DNA of 47,563 nt from Clostridia bacterium. GTDB lineage: Bacteria; Bacillota; Clostridia; Oscillospirales; Acutalibacteraceae. Position 1 is the stretch's first letter. Each line of letters begins with the position of its first letter. The notes under the pieces were generated by a model. That model ran no database searches, was not told where the DNA came from, and was given only the letters and a program-made list of their open reading frames with translations. Made by a program: the position numbers and the translations under genes. Positions 41,358 to 47,563 of this stretch are shown in pieces. The DNA lies in the NCBI GenBank assembly GCA_017473925.1, contig JAFUIY010000026.1:1-47563 (forward strand), in the 5' to 3' direction.

Positions 41358-42719
41358 TTAAAGGGACATTTTTCCGTCGGCAAGGTCTTTTGCAACAAAC
41401 GGAATAAAGTAAAACGGCACAGTAAGAAGTTTCTGCTCTGCATTATACCCGTAGTTATTTTTAGATACCTTAATCGCAAACTCGAATTTATTATGGTTTG
41501 AGAACTTCTCAAGTGAATTAAGAGTACCTCTGCCTTTCTTGACATCAATCGGATAAAGCTTATTATCAGATTCAATAATAAATTCAAGCTCTGCTGTTGC
41601 CTTCCCTCTCCAATAGAACAATTTGAGTTCTTTTGCAATCAGCTCATTCGCTACGAAGTTTTCAAAGAAAATGCCTGATAATGTATTTTCTCTTTCTGCC
41701 GATACAAATGATGCAGCATTGATACCGCTCTGATACGAGAACATACCGATATCTCCGAGGAACAGACGGAAATTACTGTCACTGTCAGGCATCAGAGGCA
41801 TAGTAACATGTTCTTTGAGCTGAAAAGACTGATTGACAACATGAGCAAGCGTGAGCCATTGAATTGATGTAGCATAATCCCTTGTTCTGCCTTTTTCTTC
41901 GAGTAATCCGGGAGAAAAGTTCTTTGACTCCTTGTTCAACTCTCGGTATATATTCTGAAACAAAGTTCTTGAACGAAGCACCGCTTCCTGACTTGCCTGA
42001 TAAAGCTCCATATCAGCAAGGTAGTTGTCATACAATACTTTGAGAATTTCTCTCGACTCAAAAATATCGTTATCGTCGATATAAGCATCAACAGCTTCAG
42101 GCATACCACCTATAAGAAGATATTTATACACCTGTTCCATAGCCAGCTCATGAATTTTTGCATCAAGAGCAGTTCCGGTTTCATAAGCTTTTTTTATTGT
42201 ATTATACAGGACTTCATTACTGTTCATCAGGAATTCATCAAATGTCATAGGATATACGGTCATCTGATTTATTTTGCCGACAGGGAAAAGAAACTTATCA
42301 TTCTCCTTTGAGCCACGCTTGTTCGTTTCTCGCTGAATCTTAATACGAACCATAGAACCTGTTGCTATAACAGGAATGTCTCGGAAATCCTGACAGAAAT
42401 ACTTCAGTGAAGATATGATGTTCGGGCACTCCTGGACTTCATCGAAAATCAGAAGAGTATTCTCATTTATCTGTTTACCTGTCAACCAGGAGATATATTC
42501 AATAATTTTCTGTGCATTGGCAGTTTCAGAACAAAAGGCTCTGATTTCATCTTCTATCTTACAATCTATATAGAGATAGTTATTCTTATAATATTTTTTA
42601 GCAAAGAGTTCCACTATAAGATAGGTCTTACCGACCTGTCTGGCACCCCATACAATCAGAGGCTTTTTCCGTTTATTCTCATTCCAATCAATCAGCTTTT
42701 GCAAGGCTATTCGTTCCAT
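41358..42719 (-). CDS. AAA_14/DUF4143 ATPase
   Basis: A 453-residue protein. Walker A is GARQVGKT (25-32) and Walker B is LLIFDEVQE (89-97). The C-terminal DUF4143 region ends in a nuclease-like segment (LEFIIESDNKLYPIDVKKG) with the D/E and K spacing of restriction-endonuclease-like folds. Such proteins are common and often present in many copies in anaerobe genomes; their function is not established. GGGAGG lies 7 nt before the ATG. Upstream are four exact 33-bp-spaced repeats, the first overlapping the promoter. It is not obviously part of the glycosidase cluster. Confidence 0.85.
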   Translation of the reverse strand: MERIALQKLIDWNENKRKKPLIVWGARQVGKTYLIVELFAKKYYKNNYLYIDCKIEDEIRAFCSETANAQKIIEYISWLTGKQINENTLLIFDEVQECPNIISSLKYFCQDFRDIPVIATGSMVRIKIQRETNKRGSKENDKFLFPVGKINQMTVYPMTFDEFLMNSNEVLYNTIKKAYETGTALDAKIHELAMEQVYKYLLIGGMPEAVDAYIDDNDIFESREILKVLYDNYLADMELYQASQEAVLRSRTLFQNIYRELNKESKNFSPGLLEEKGRTRDYATSIQWLTLAHVVNQSFQLKEHVTMPLMPDSDSNFRLFLGDIGMFSYQSGINAASFVSAERENTLSGIFFENFVANELIAKELKLFYWRGKATAELEFIIESDNKLYPIDVKKGRGTLNSLEKFSNHNKFEFAIKVSKNNYGYNAEQKLLTVPFYFIPFVAKDLADGKMSL

Positions 42720-42750
42720 AACCGTACCTCCCTGTATCTATTATATGTGT

Positions 42751-42779
42751 ATAATATCATAACTTGCACTAATTTGCAA
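42751..42779 (-). promoter_or_regulatory. Promoter of the ATPase gene
   Basis: Minus-strand TTGCAA (42774-42779), 17-bp spacer, TATTAT (42751-42756). The first iteron overlaps spacer and -35 box. Confidence 0.6.
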
Positions 42780-42872
42780 GTTTTTCAGAGAGTTATTTGC
42801 ACAAATTTAGATATTTCTAAAGGAGATACTTGCACAAATTTCAATGTTTTTCATATAGTTGTTTGCACATTT
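42764..42872. repeat. Four 33-bp iterons upstream of the ATPase gene
   Basis: TTGCACTAATTT (42764), TTGCACAAATTT (42797), TTGCACAAATTT (42830) and TTGCACATTT (42863) start exactly 33 bp apart, about three helical turns. The spacers are also partly alike (TTTTTC and AGTT blocks). The spacing would place a bound protein on one face of the DNA. It is not a CRISPR: the repeats are 12 bp and the spacers are related. Confidence 0.8.
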
Positions 42873-42932
42873 CAACACTTTTCTGCAATTCACCCCATTA
42901 AAACCCTAAAAACATCCTTTTTCGACAGCAAA

Positions 42933-42964
42933 TAAAAAATGAGGTCCTGAAACACAAGACCTCA
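42933..42964 (-). terminator. Terminator downstream of the integrase remnant
   Basis: GAGGTC (42941-42946) and GACCTC (42958-42963), followed by T on the minus strand (A-run 42934-42939). Confidence 0.7.
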
Positions 42965-43183
42965 GATTAATACTACACTATGATGTTTATTTTTATTTTA
43001 TAATTAAGACCGTCCTCATAAAGCGCACCGAATAAAGCCAGGAGAACAAGAATTCGTATGTACTATATTTGACTCTGGAGTCTGATTAACTGATGCCCGA
43101 TGCGCCTTACGAAGATTCATTCCCTTCATCCTGACATAATAATTATGACAGATTACAACAGAAAATATATAACATTCAGATTT
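42965..43183. other. Intergenic region, nothing recognised
   Basis: No open frame with a ribosome-binding site, no clear promoter and no repeat was recognised. It may be what remains of a mobile element, given the integrase fragment beside it. Confidence 0.4.
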
Positions 43184-43753
43184 TTACATCCATAAGTAAT
43201 GGTCCGCAACGACTGAAGCGCGATTATGTCCTAAAGCTTGTGATGCTTTTAAGAGTGCAAATCTGTCGTAACATATATTTTTCTTGTCATCACGGCAATG
43301 ATAGGCGCTTCTTACATCGGTAAATCCCTTTTTCAGAGTGCCGTCCGGGTTGTAATATTGCTGCACTTCGGATTTATCGGTATATGTTATTACAAGACGG
43401 TTGTGATAAAGTATCATCTTTTCATTTTTGTATTCATTTCGATTCCTTGCGTATTTCTGATAAACTTTTTTCGCATATGCTGCCCTCAACGAGTGAATGT
43501 CGATATCGGTTTTTTTATCAAACACTTTGTTTTGTTGTGCTTCTTGCATTTTTTCAATGACAAAGGCTATATCATCTTCACTGCCGACAATTTCAATTAT
43601 TCTTTTTCGACCGCCTTTACCATTCTTGACAAAAATATAGTATTTGCCGTCTTTTATTTGCAGGCAATCGCCTCGTAATGCGGTTATTTCTCTTCGGCGT
43701 AAACCGGTACATCGGGAAACCGTATACGGTTTCAGAGTTAGCCGTTTATACGG
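43184..43753 (-). pseudogene. Tyrosine recombinase (integrase) catalytic-domain remnant
   Basis: An open frame of 189 codons without a plausible start at its beginning. The encoded text runs SRCTGLRRREITALRGDCLQ (first catalytic Arg), KYYIFVKNGKGGRKR (Lys), DIHSLRAAYA (His-x-x-Arg), LGHNRASVVADHYLW (His and Tyr). All expected catalytic residues of the tyrosine-recombinase domain are present. The N-terminal arm and core-binding domains are missing; a TAA lies directly upstream at 43754-43756. An internal ATG at 43549 could give only a 121-residue piece lacking the first Arg. It marks an old integration event near the small genes to the right. Confidence 0.7.
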
Positions 43754-43790
43754 TTATTTTCAATCCCGTATAACCGTCTATAATCTCATT

Positions 43791-43820
43791 CCATCGTTTT
43801 TAACGATGGGGTGATTTTTT
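43791..43820 (+). terminator. Plus-strand terminator-like hairpin
   Basis: CCATCG (43791-43796) and CGATGG (43804-43809), followed by six T (43815-43820). No plus-strand gene is recognised before it, so it may be a leftover. Confidence 0.55.
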
Positions 43821-43985
43821 GCTTATCTTTATCGATTACACCTTGTTTTGTGACCTGTGTATAAGAAATTATTAAAAACTTTGTGTAATATTTTTTGTGA
43901 TTCTCTCAAAAATTTTATTATAGAGTTTTTGCATGCTTTTCAAAAATCATAATTTGTTAAATTCAAGAAGATTGGAGAGCAGATT

Positions 43986-44066
43986 ATGATTAAAAACTGC
44001 ATAACAAATCACACAAAAGCAAATATTAACAACAACTACTGTTTCGGAAATGAGGTGAGAAGATGA
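43986..44066 (+). CDS. 26-residue leader-like peptide
   Basis: ATG with GGAG 8 nt upstream (TTGGAGAGCAGATT). The short peptide MIKNCITNHTKANINNNYCF... ends with TGA overlapping the ATG of the next gene (ATGA at 44063-44066). The overlap and good ribosome-binding site suggest translational coupling. It is asparagine-rich with no known motif. It may be a real small gene or a coupling leader. Confidence 0.5.
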   Translation: MIKNCITNHTKANINNNYCFGNEVRR

Positions 44067-44311
44067 GAATTGATGTTCAGGAAAAGCCAATGAAGATAGC
44101 AGCATTCCGGGTAAGCAAAGCTGAAGCCGCAGATACTGATTTTATGAATTCACTGAAGCCCGAATTCAAGGCATGGAAGAGAAAGAACTATCTTCCCGTT
44201 GTTTATGAAGCAGGCGAAGAAAATATGGAAGATAATATATATATGATTATGAAACACAACTATGACCTCAAGGTCAAAAGAGAAAGTTTTCCTGAACTCC
44301 TCAATGCGTAA
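44063..44311 (+). CDS. Hypothetical small protein
   Basis: An 82-residue soluble protein: MRIDVQEKPMKIAAFRVSKAEA, then FKAWKRKNYLPVVYEAGEENME and a charged end. I do not recognise a family. No membrane segment or metal motif. GAGGTGAGA precedes the ATG, and the preceding 26-codon frame overlaps it by four bases. The integrase remnant to the left suggests a mobile-element origin. Confidence 0.6.
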   Translation: MRIDVQEKPMKIAAFRVSKAEAADTDFMNSLKPEFKAWKRKNYLPVVYEAGEENMEDNIYMIMKHNYDLKVKRESFPELLNA

Positions 44312-44356
44312 TGCATTGATACATATTCTCATCTTTAAAACTGAAATAATAACAAG

Positions 44357-44387
44357 CAGCTGTCAGAGGATCTTTCTCTGACAGCTG
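44357..44387. terminator. Perfect 12-bp hairpin between convergent genes
   Basis: CAGCTGTCAGAG (44357-44368) and CTCTGACAGCTG (44376-44387) with a 7-nt loop. There is only a weak T-rich tail on the minus strand and none on the plus strand. It may end either gene. Confidence 0.55.
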
Positions 44388-44430
44388 AAGATACAAAAAG
44401 AGTAACTACGGAGTTCAGCATACTCCGCTG

Positions 44431-44616
44431 TTACTGTTCTATTTCCAGGTTTTCGATACCATATTTTAAAATCAGATTAATTAACTCATTTCTTGAATAA
44501 TTACTTTCTTTAGCGATTATATCCAATTCACATAAAATATCTTCTCTTATTCGTACTGATATAATTTTAGTGCCGTCTTCTCCTCGTTTTTTTATTTTCA
44601 ACGATTTATCATTCAC
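44431..44616 (-). CDS. Ribbon-helix-helix regulator (CopG/Arc-like)
   Basis: A 61-residue protein. The strand KIISVRIREDILCELDII, followed by helices NYSRNELINLILKYGIENL, is a ribbon-helix-helix domain. GAGGTGAT lies 9 nt before the ATG. It diverges from a lipoprotein gene; the intergenic region contains a palindrome TGTAAGTGTATTACA (44681-44695) and a related TTACAAT...TGTAA pair, likely its binding sites. No toxin gene is adjacent. Confidence 0.75.
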   Translation of the reverse strand: MNDKSLKIKKRGEDGTKIISVRIREDILCELDIIAKESNYSRNELINLILKYGIENLEIEQ

Positions 44617-44645
44617 TTTATATCACCTCGAATTACATTTTACTA

Positions 44646-44695
44646 TTGACATGAAATAAAAAATATATTACAATACAATATGTAAGTGTATTACA
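44646..44695 (+). promoter_or_regulatory. Lipoprotein promoter with downstream palindromic operator
   Basis: TTGACA (44646-44651), 17-bp spacer, TACAAT (44669-44674). The palindrome TGTAA-N5-TTACA at 44681-44695 sits where transcription would begin, fitting repression by the divergent RHH protein. Confidence 0.6.
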
Positions 44696-44723
44696 TTTGT
44701 ATATAAGAAAGGAATGAATTAAT

Positions 44724-45302
44724 ATGAAAAAAATCGTATCTTTATTATTGTGTCTGATGATTCTTTTTAGTTTTTCCGGCTGTATAAGTCTCGGCAAAAA
44801 AACGGGACAAATCGGGGAAACATTTAAATCTGATTACGGTATAGAATTCACCGTAAATGAAATTGCGTTTACGGATGTCATTGATGGTTGGGGCGGTGCA
44901 AATGACGATTTCTGGAAGCCTCTTGATGAAACAAATTGTAATGTAGGTGTCCGTTATACATTAGAGCAATACAGACTTCAGTATGGTCTTACTCCGAAAA
45001 GTGAAAATGACAGAATTGTATATATATCATATACAGCAGAAAATACTTCAAAATATGACCGAACAATTGAAGACACAGGTCTTATTAATTATGATGACGG
45101 TTATACATATTCCGATGGCAACCTTGCTTACAGAGTCAGTGAAGAAGGTGTGTGGAAAGAATTGCCGAATGGACTCAGTCTGCCGAAACTCGATGGCGGC
45201 AAATATGAATTCCGTGCATATACAATCGTTCCAAAGGAAGTTGTCGAATCAGACAAATCTTTAACCATCACAATTCATGGTTACGAATTTAAAATAAGAT
45301 AA
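44724..45302 (+). CDS. Lipoprotein of unknown function
   Basis: A 192-residue protein with a lipoprotein signal: MKKIVSLLLCLMILFSFSGC, where Cys20 is the lipidation site. The remainder is beta-rich (IEFTVNEIAF, RIVYISYTAENTSKYDRTI, KSLTITIHGYEFKI), with the look of the DUF4352-type immunoglobulin-like fold, but I am not sure of the family. It would be anchored on the outer face of the membrane. AAGGA lies 10 nt before the ATG. Its promoter contains a palindrome next to the RHH regulator gene. Confidence 0.7.
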   Translation: MKKIVSLLLCLMILFSFSGCISLGKKTGQIGETFKSDYGIEFTVNEIAFTDVIDGWGGANDDFWKPLDETNCNVGVRYTLEQYRLQYGLTPKSENDRIVYISYTAENTSKYDRTIEDTGLINYDDGYTYSDGNLAYRVSEEGVWKELPNGLSLPKLDGGKYEFRAYTIVPKEVVESDKSLTITIHGYEFKIR

Positions 45303-45373
45303 TAAAACAGTATAATTCTCCTTGTTTAACAAATACTAACGAAGCAAACGAAAGAACAAGGAGATAAATATAT

Positions 45374-45913
45374 ATGAAAGCAACAGGAATTGTCCGTCGT
45401 ATCGACGACCTCGGACGAGTAGTAATCCCCAAAGAAATCAGAAGAACAATGAGAATCCGTGAGGGTGACCCGTTGGAAATTTATACGGACGCTGACGGGG
45501 AAGTGATTTTTAAGAAGTATTCACCCATGGGTGAGCTTTCGGAGTTTACTTCACAGTATGCGGAGGTACTTCACAGGGCGACAGGTATGCCCGTAATCAT
45601 AACAGACCGTGACCATGTGATTTCATGCTCAGGTCTTTCAAAAAAGGACACAATGGACCGTCACATTGCGAAGGAGCTTGAGGAAATTATGGAAAACCGT
45701 TCAAGCTTTGTTGCCGGAAATGACAAGGGTGTGCTCATGCCCGTAGAGGGTCTTGACCGTAACGCCGCAATTGCGTATCCCATTGTGGGCGGTGGTGATG
45801 TTTCGGGTGCCGTAATTCTTCTTTTCAACGAAAACGGAACAGCTCCCACTCAGTCGGAAATCAAGCTTGCTCAGGTTGCAGCATCATTCTTAGGTAAGCA
45901 GACGGAAGAATAA
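45374..45913 (+). CDS. spoVT: Stage V sporulation protein T, AbrB-type regulator
   Basis: A 179-residue protein of normal length. Residues 1-50 are an AbrB swapped-hairpin DNA-binding domain (MKATGIVRRIDDLGRVVIPK, then RRTMRIREGDPLEIY). Residues 55-175 are a GAF-like domain (VLHRATGMPVIITDRDHVIS, IAYPIVGGGDVSGAVILLF). In Bacillus it is a forespore regulator downstream of sigma G. GGAG lies 10 nt before the ATG. It supports a spore-forming host. A hairpin-array element begins directly after the stop codon. Confidence 0.92.
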   Translation: MKATGIVRRIDDLGRVVIPKEIRRTMRIREGDPLEIYTDADGEVIFKKYSPMGELSEFTSQYAEVLHRATGMPVIITDRDHVISCSGLSKKDTMDRHIAKELEEIMENRSSFVAGNDKGVLMPVEGLDRNAAIAYPIVGGGDVSGAVILLFNENGTAPTQSEIKLAQVAASFLGKQTEE

Positions 45914-46120
45914 GCAGTAATTTATCGCTGAACGATAAATTGCTGCAGTGATATATTTTCCTGCGGAAAATGTGATATATCCGTCTTCGACGAATGTGAT
46001 ATATTTGCTTCGCAAATGTGATATAATTTGCCTCCGGCAAATTGTTTCGGAAGCCCTGCGGGCTTGGATTATAAAATTATGCATTATGCATTTTGCATTG
46101 TGCATTAAATTATTGTTTTG
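45914..46120. repeat. Hairpin-array element Z (MITE-like)
   Basis: Starts with the hairpin GCAGTAATTTATCG/CGATAAATTGCTGC. Then come hairpins with different stems (TTCC, CGTC, TTGC, TTTGCC, AAGCCC), each with a 3- or 4-nt loop, joined by ATGTGATATAT linkers (near 45950-46025). A GCATTATGCATTTTGCATTG-type A/T-rich stretch follows, resembling 14905-14945 in reverse. It begins immediately after the spoVT stop codon and ends at the -35 box of the threonine-aldolase promoter. Confidence 0.85.
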
Positions 46121-46122
46121 TG

Positions 46123-46167
46123 TTGACATTTCCCCTCCGTGAATGCATAATGTTATACACGGAGGGG
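46123..46167 (+). promoter_or_regulatory. Threonine-aldolase promoter within a 10-bp inverted repeat
   Basis: TTGACA (46123-46128), 17-bp spacer, CATAAT (46146-46151). CCCCTCCGTG (46132-46141) and CACGGAGGGG (46158-46167) are exact inverted repeats around the -10 box. The right arm contains the Shine-Dalgarno sequence. Confidence 0.65.
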
Positions 46168-46173
46168 AGTTTT

Positions 46174-47205
46174 ATGCAGAAAATATCTTTTGAATCCGAT
46201 TACCGTACAGGTGCACATCCTGATATTCTCAGGAGACTGACTGAGACGAATTCCGAGTCTCTTGATGCATACGGTAGTGATATTTATTCGGAAAGTGCGA
46301 AGCAGAAAATAAGAAAAGCATGTGACTGCGATGACGCTGAGGTGTATTTCCTTTCGGGAGGCACTCAGACAAATCTTATTGTTATTTCATCGCTTCTGAA
46401 AAGCTATGAGGGAGTCATAGCTGCCGATACAGGGCACATAAGTATTCATGAAGCAGGTGCAATTGAGCACCACGGACACAAGGTTCTTCCCCTTGAGCAT
46501 CATGACGGAAAAATTGAGGCAGAAAGCCTTGACAGCTACATAAAGGACTTTTATGCTGATGAAAATCATGAGCATATGGTCTTTCCCGGAATGGCCTATA
46601 TATCTCATCCTACCGAAAACGGCACGCTTTATTCAAAAAAGGAGCTTGAAGATATTTCCGCAATCTGCAGAAAGCACAATATATATCTTTATATGGACGG
46701 TGCAAGGCTCGGTTACGGACTTATGAGCCGTCAGACAGATGTGACATTGCCTGATATTGCCCGTCTTTGTGATGCATTTTATATCGGCGGAACAAAGGTC
46801 GGTGCACTGTGCGGAGAGGCACTTGTGTTCAGAAAATCCGTAATGCCGAAGCACTTTATGACAATCATAAAACAGCACGGAGCACTTCTTGCAAAGGGCA
46901 GACTCAACGGCATTCAGTTCGACACACTTTTTACGGATAATCTGTATTTCAGAATCAGCAAAAATGCAATTGATACCGCTGAAATGCTCAAAGAAGTTCT
47001 CAGGGAAAAAGGCTTCCGTTTTGCATGGGAGTCACCCACTAATCAGCAGTTTGTCATTCTTGAAAATGAGTACATGAAGTCAATCAGCGATAAGGTCGGC
47101 TTCTCTTTCTGGGAGAAATATGACGATAACCATACCGTTGTACGGTTTGCAACAAGCTGGTCAACAAAAGCGGAAGATGTGGAAAAGCTGAAAAGTATCT
47201 TATAA
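46174..47205 (+). CDS. ltaE: Low-specificity L-threonine aldolase
   Basis: A 343-residue pyridoxal-phosphate enzyme of fold type I. SFESDYRTGAHPDIL at the start, the phosphate-binding SGGTQTNLIV (61-70), YMDGARLG (Asp175) and FYIGGTKVGALCGEA (Lys208, cofactor Schiff base) match the threonine/beta-hydroxy amino-acid aldolases. It splits L-threonine or L-allo-threonine to glycine and acetaldehyde. The ATG at 46174 was chosen for GGAGGGG 6 nt upstream; earlier in-frame ATGs overlap the promoter. It forms a single-gene unit. Confidence 0.92.
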   Translation: MQKISFESDYRTGAHPDILRRLTETNSESLDAYGSDIYSESAKQKIRKACDCDDAEVYFLSGGTQTNLIVISSLLKSYEGVIAADTGHISIHEAGAIEHHGHKVLPLEHHDGKIEAESLDSYIKDFYADENHEHMVFPGMAYISHPTENGTLYSKKELEDISAICRKHNIYLYMDGARLGYGLMSRQTDVTLPDIARLCDAFYIGGTKVGALCGEALVFRKSVMPKHFMTIIKQHGALLAKGRLNGIQFDTLFTDNLYFRISKNAIDTAEMLKEVLREKGFRFAWESPTNQQFVILENEYMKSISDKVGFSFWEKYDDNHTVVRFATSWSTKAEDVEKLKSIL

Positions 47206-47346
47206 TATCAAACCTTCTATCCAGAAGCTTTTGCAGAGAGTAATATTCCCTATGTAAGGGACTTCTTCAATGCGCTTACATGGTGTCTTGTTTACTTTAT
47301 CGCGTCATCGATGGTATTCGCCGTTGCGTTTCACTTTTTTGTCTGA
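47206..47346 (+). other. In-frame coding-like sequence behind the threonine-aldolase stop
   Basis: After the TAA at 47203-47205 the same frame stays open for 46 codons (YQTFYPEAFAESNIPYVRDF, then a hydrophobic segment ending FHFFV) up to TGA at 47344. It has no start codon of its own except one internal ATG without a ribosome-binding site. It may be the end of another gene joined here by a deletion, or chance. I do not recognise it. Confidence 0.3.
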
Positions 47347-47529
47347 AATCAACAAATCATAATATAAAAATTTTACACGGTAGCCCTTAAGGTAGCCTTC
47401 TTTTTAAGAAAGTAACCCTGTGGGCCAATATCATTAAGTTAAGAGACAAACCGAGCTCAAAAATGAGCCCGGTTTTGTTTTTTTGAAAAAATATTTGCAA
47501 AAAGACTTGACAAACAAGCGAAAATGTGC
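47347..47529 (+). terminator. Noncoding region with a strong terminator
   Basis: AAACCGAGCTCA (47448-47459) pairs with TGAGCCCGGTTT (one bulge), then T-rich sequence to 47483. The part before it (47365-47440) has short pairable blocks (GGTAGCC, GGGCTACC-like, CTTCTT/AAGAAAG) and could be a structured RNA, but I cannot assign a family. Confidence 0.6.
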
Positions 47530-47563
47530 GGTCGATTTATTAACCTCGGTTAATAAATCGACC
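47530..47563. repeat. Perfect 16-bp-arm palindrome at the window end
   Basis: GGTCGATTTATTAACC and GGTTAATAAATCGACC with a 2-nt centre. It is the same style as the palindromes in the other repeats (17653 and 45914), so another element probably begins here. TTGACA at 47507 may be a -35 box. Confidence 0.7.

Noticed and set aside
42764-42872. Possible CRISPR array
   Set aside because: Repeats are only 12 bp, the spacers resemble each other, the number is four and no cas gene is near.
42699-42935. Plus-strand open frame with 11-residue repeats (CTNL-type)
   Set aside because: The repeat is the translation of the 33-bp iterons; it overlaps the ATPase start, has no ribosome-binding site and is better explained as regulatory DNA.
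45890-46142. Open frames on both strands after spoVT
   Set aside because: They are products of the hairpin array in element Z; no ribosome-binding site.
47365-47440. Possible riboswitch or other structured RNA
   Set aside because: Some short blocks can pair, but I could not match a known aptamer core, and no gene follows inside the window.

Overview
The window looks like a chromosomal segment of a spore-forming, moderately low-G+C Clostridia, most likely an Oscillospiraceae/Ruminococcus-like gut or rumen anaerobe. The signs are: two secreted proteins ending in tandem dockerin repeats (cellulosome-type), a spoVT gene, Gram-positive signal peptides and a lipobox, strong AGGAGG ribosome-binding sites, and intracellular plant-glycan glycosidases. 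No tRNA, rRNA or CRISPR array was recognised.

Layout. (1) 1-9760: envelope and secretion genes on the minus strand: two membrane-anchored parvulin-like foldases, a secreted LCAT-like alpha/beta-hydrolase, and a cytidylate-kinase-like gene followed by a secreted transglutaminase/Ig-like/dockerin protein. (2) 9766-10980: a 335-bp hairpin-array element and a small XRE/RHH/membrane-protein module with two palindromic operators. (3) 11034-14861: rpmG-secE-nusG-rplK-rplA and rplJ-rplL with an L10-type leader; rpoB does not follow rplL. (4) 14965-19053: a DHHW/MBOAT O-acylation pair, a palindromic repeat and a GH4 alpha-galactosidase. (5) 19301-28122: a 1522-residue secreted repeat protein with dockerin, a Nudix/TPR pair, a PHP hydrolase, and a TetR gene followed by a mosaic, frameshifted secreted-protein gene. 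(6) 28127-28539: a second hairpin-array element with perfect 18-bp terminal inverted repeats. (7) 28641-41042: a minus-strand catabolic cluster: GH106-like, MFS transporter, FAD oxidoreductase, DAPG/phloretin-hydrolase-like enzyme, second FAD oxidoreductase, GH5, GH78-like and GH31. (8) 41358-47563: an AAA_14/DUF4143 ATPase with four 33-bp iterons, an integrase remnant, small hypothetical genes, an RHH regulator with a divergent lipoprotein, spoVT, another hairpin array, a threonine aldolase and a palindrome at the very end.

The most interesting system is region 7. Every transcription unit begins with the same intergenic cassette, which also terminates the preceding unit. The cassette holds a terminator hairpin, a CAGATTnAATCTG-type palindrome over the -35 box and a TATAAT -10 box, and the better copies have inverted-repeat ends. 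The enzymes (two rhamnosidase-type families, GH5, GH31 alpha-xylosidase type, a C-C bond hydrolase of the PhlG/phloretin hydrolase family, two flavin enzymes and an importer, none with a signal peptide) suggest uptake and intracellular breakdown of a plant aryl or flavonoid glycoside. That substrate is inference.

The second theme is repeat elements built from short hairpins of differing sequence joined by a conserved AGTGATATT-like linker. Three arrays occur, and each lies 0 to 6 bp downstream of a stop codon.
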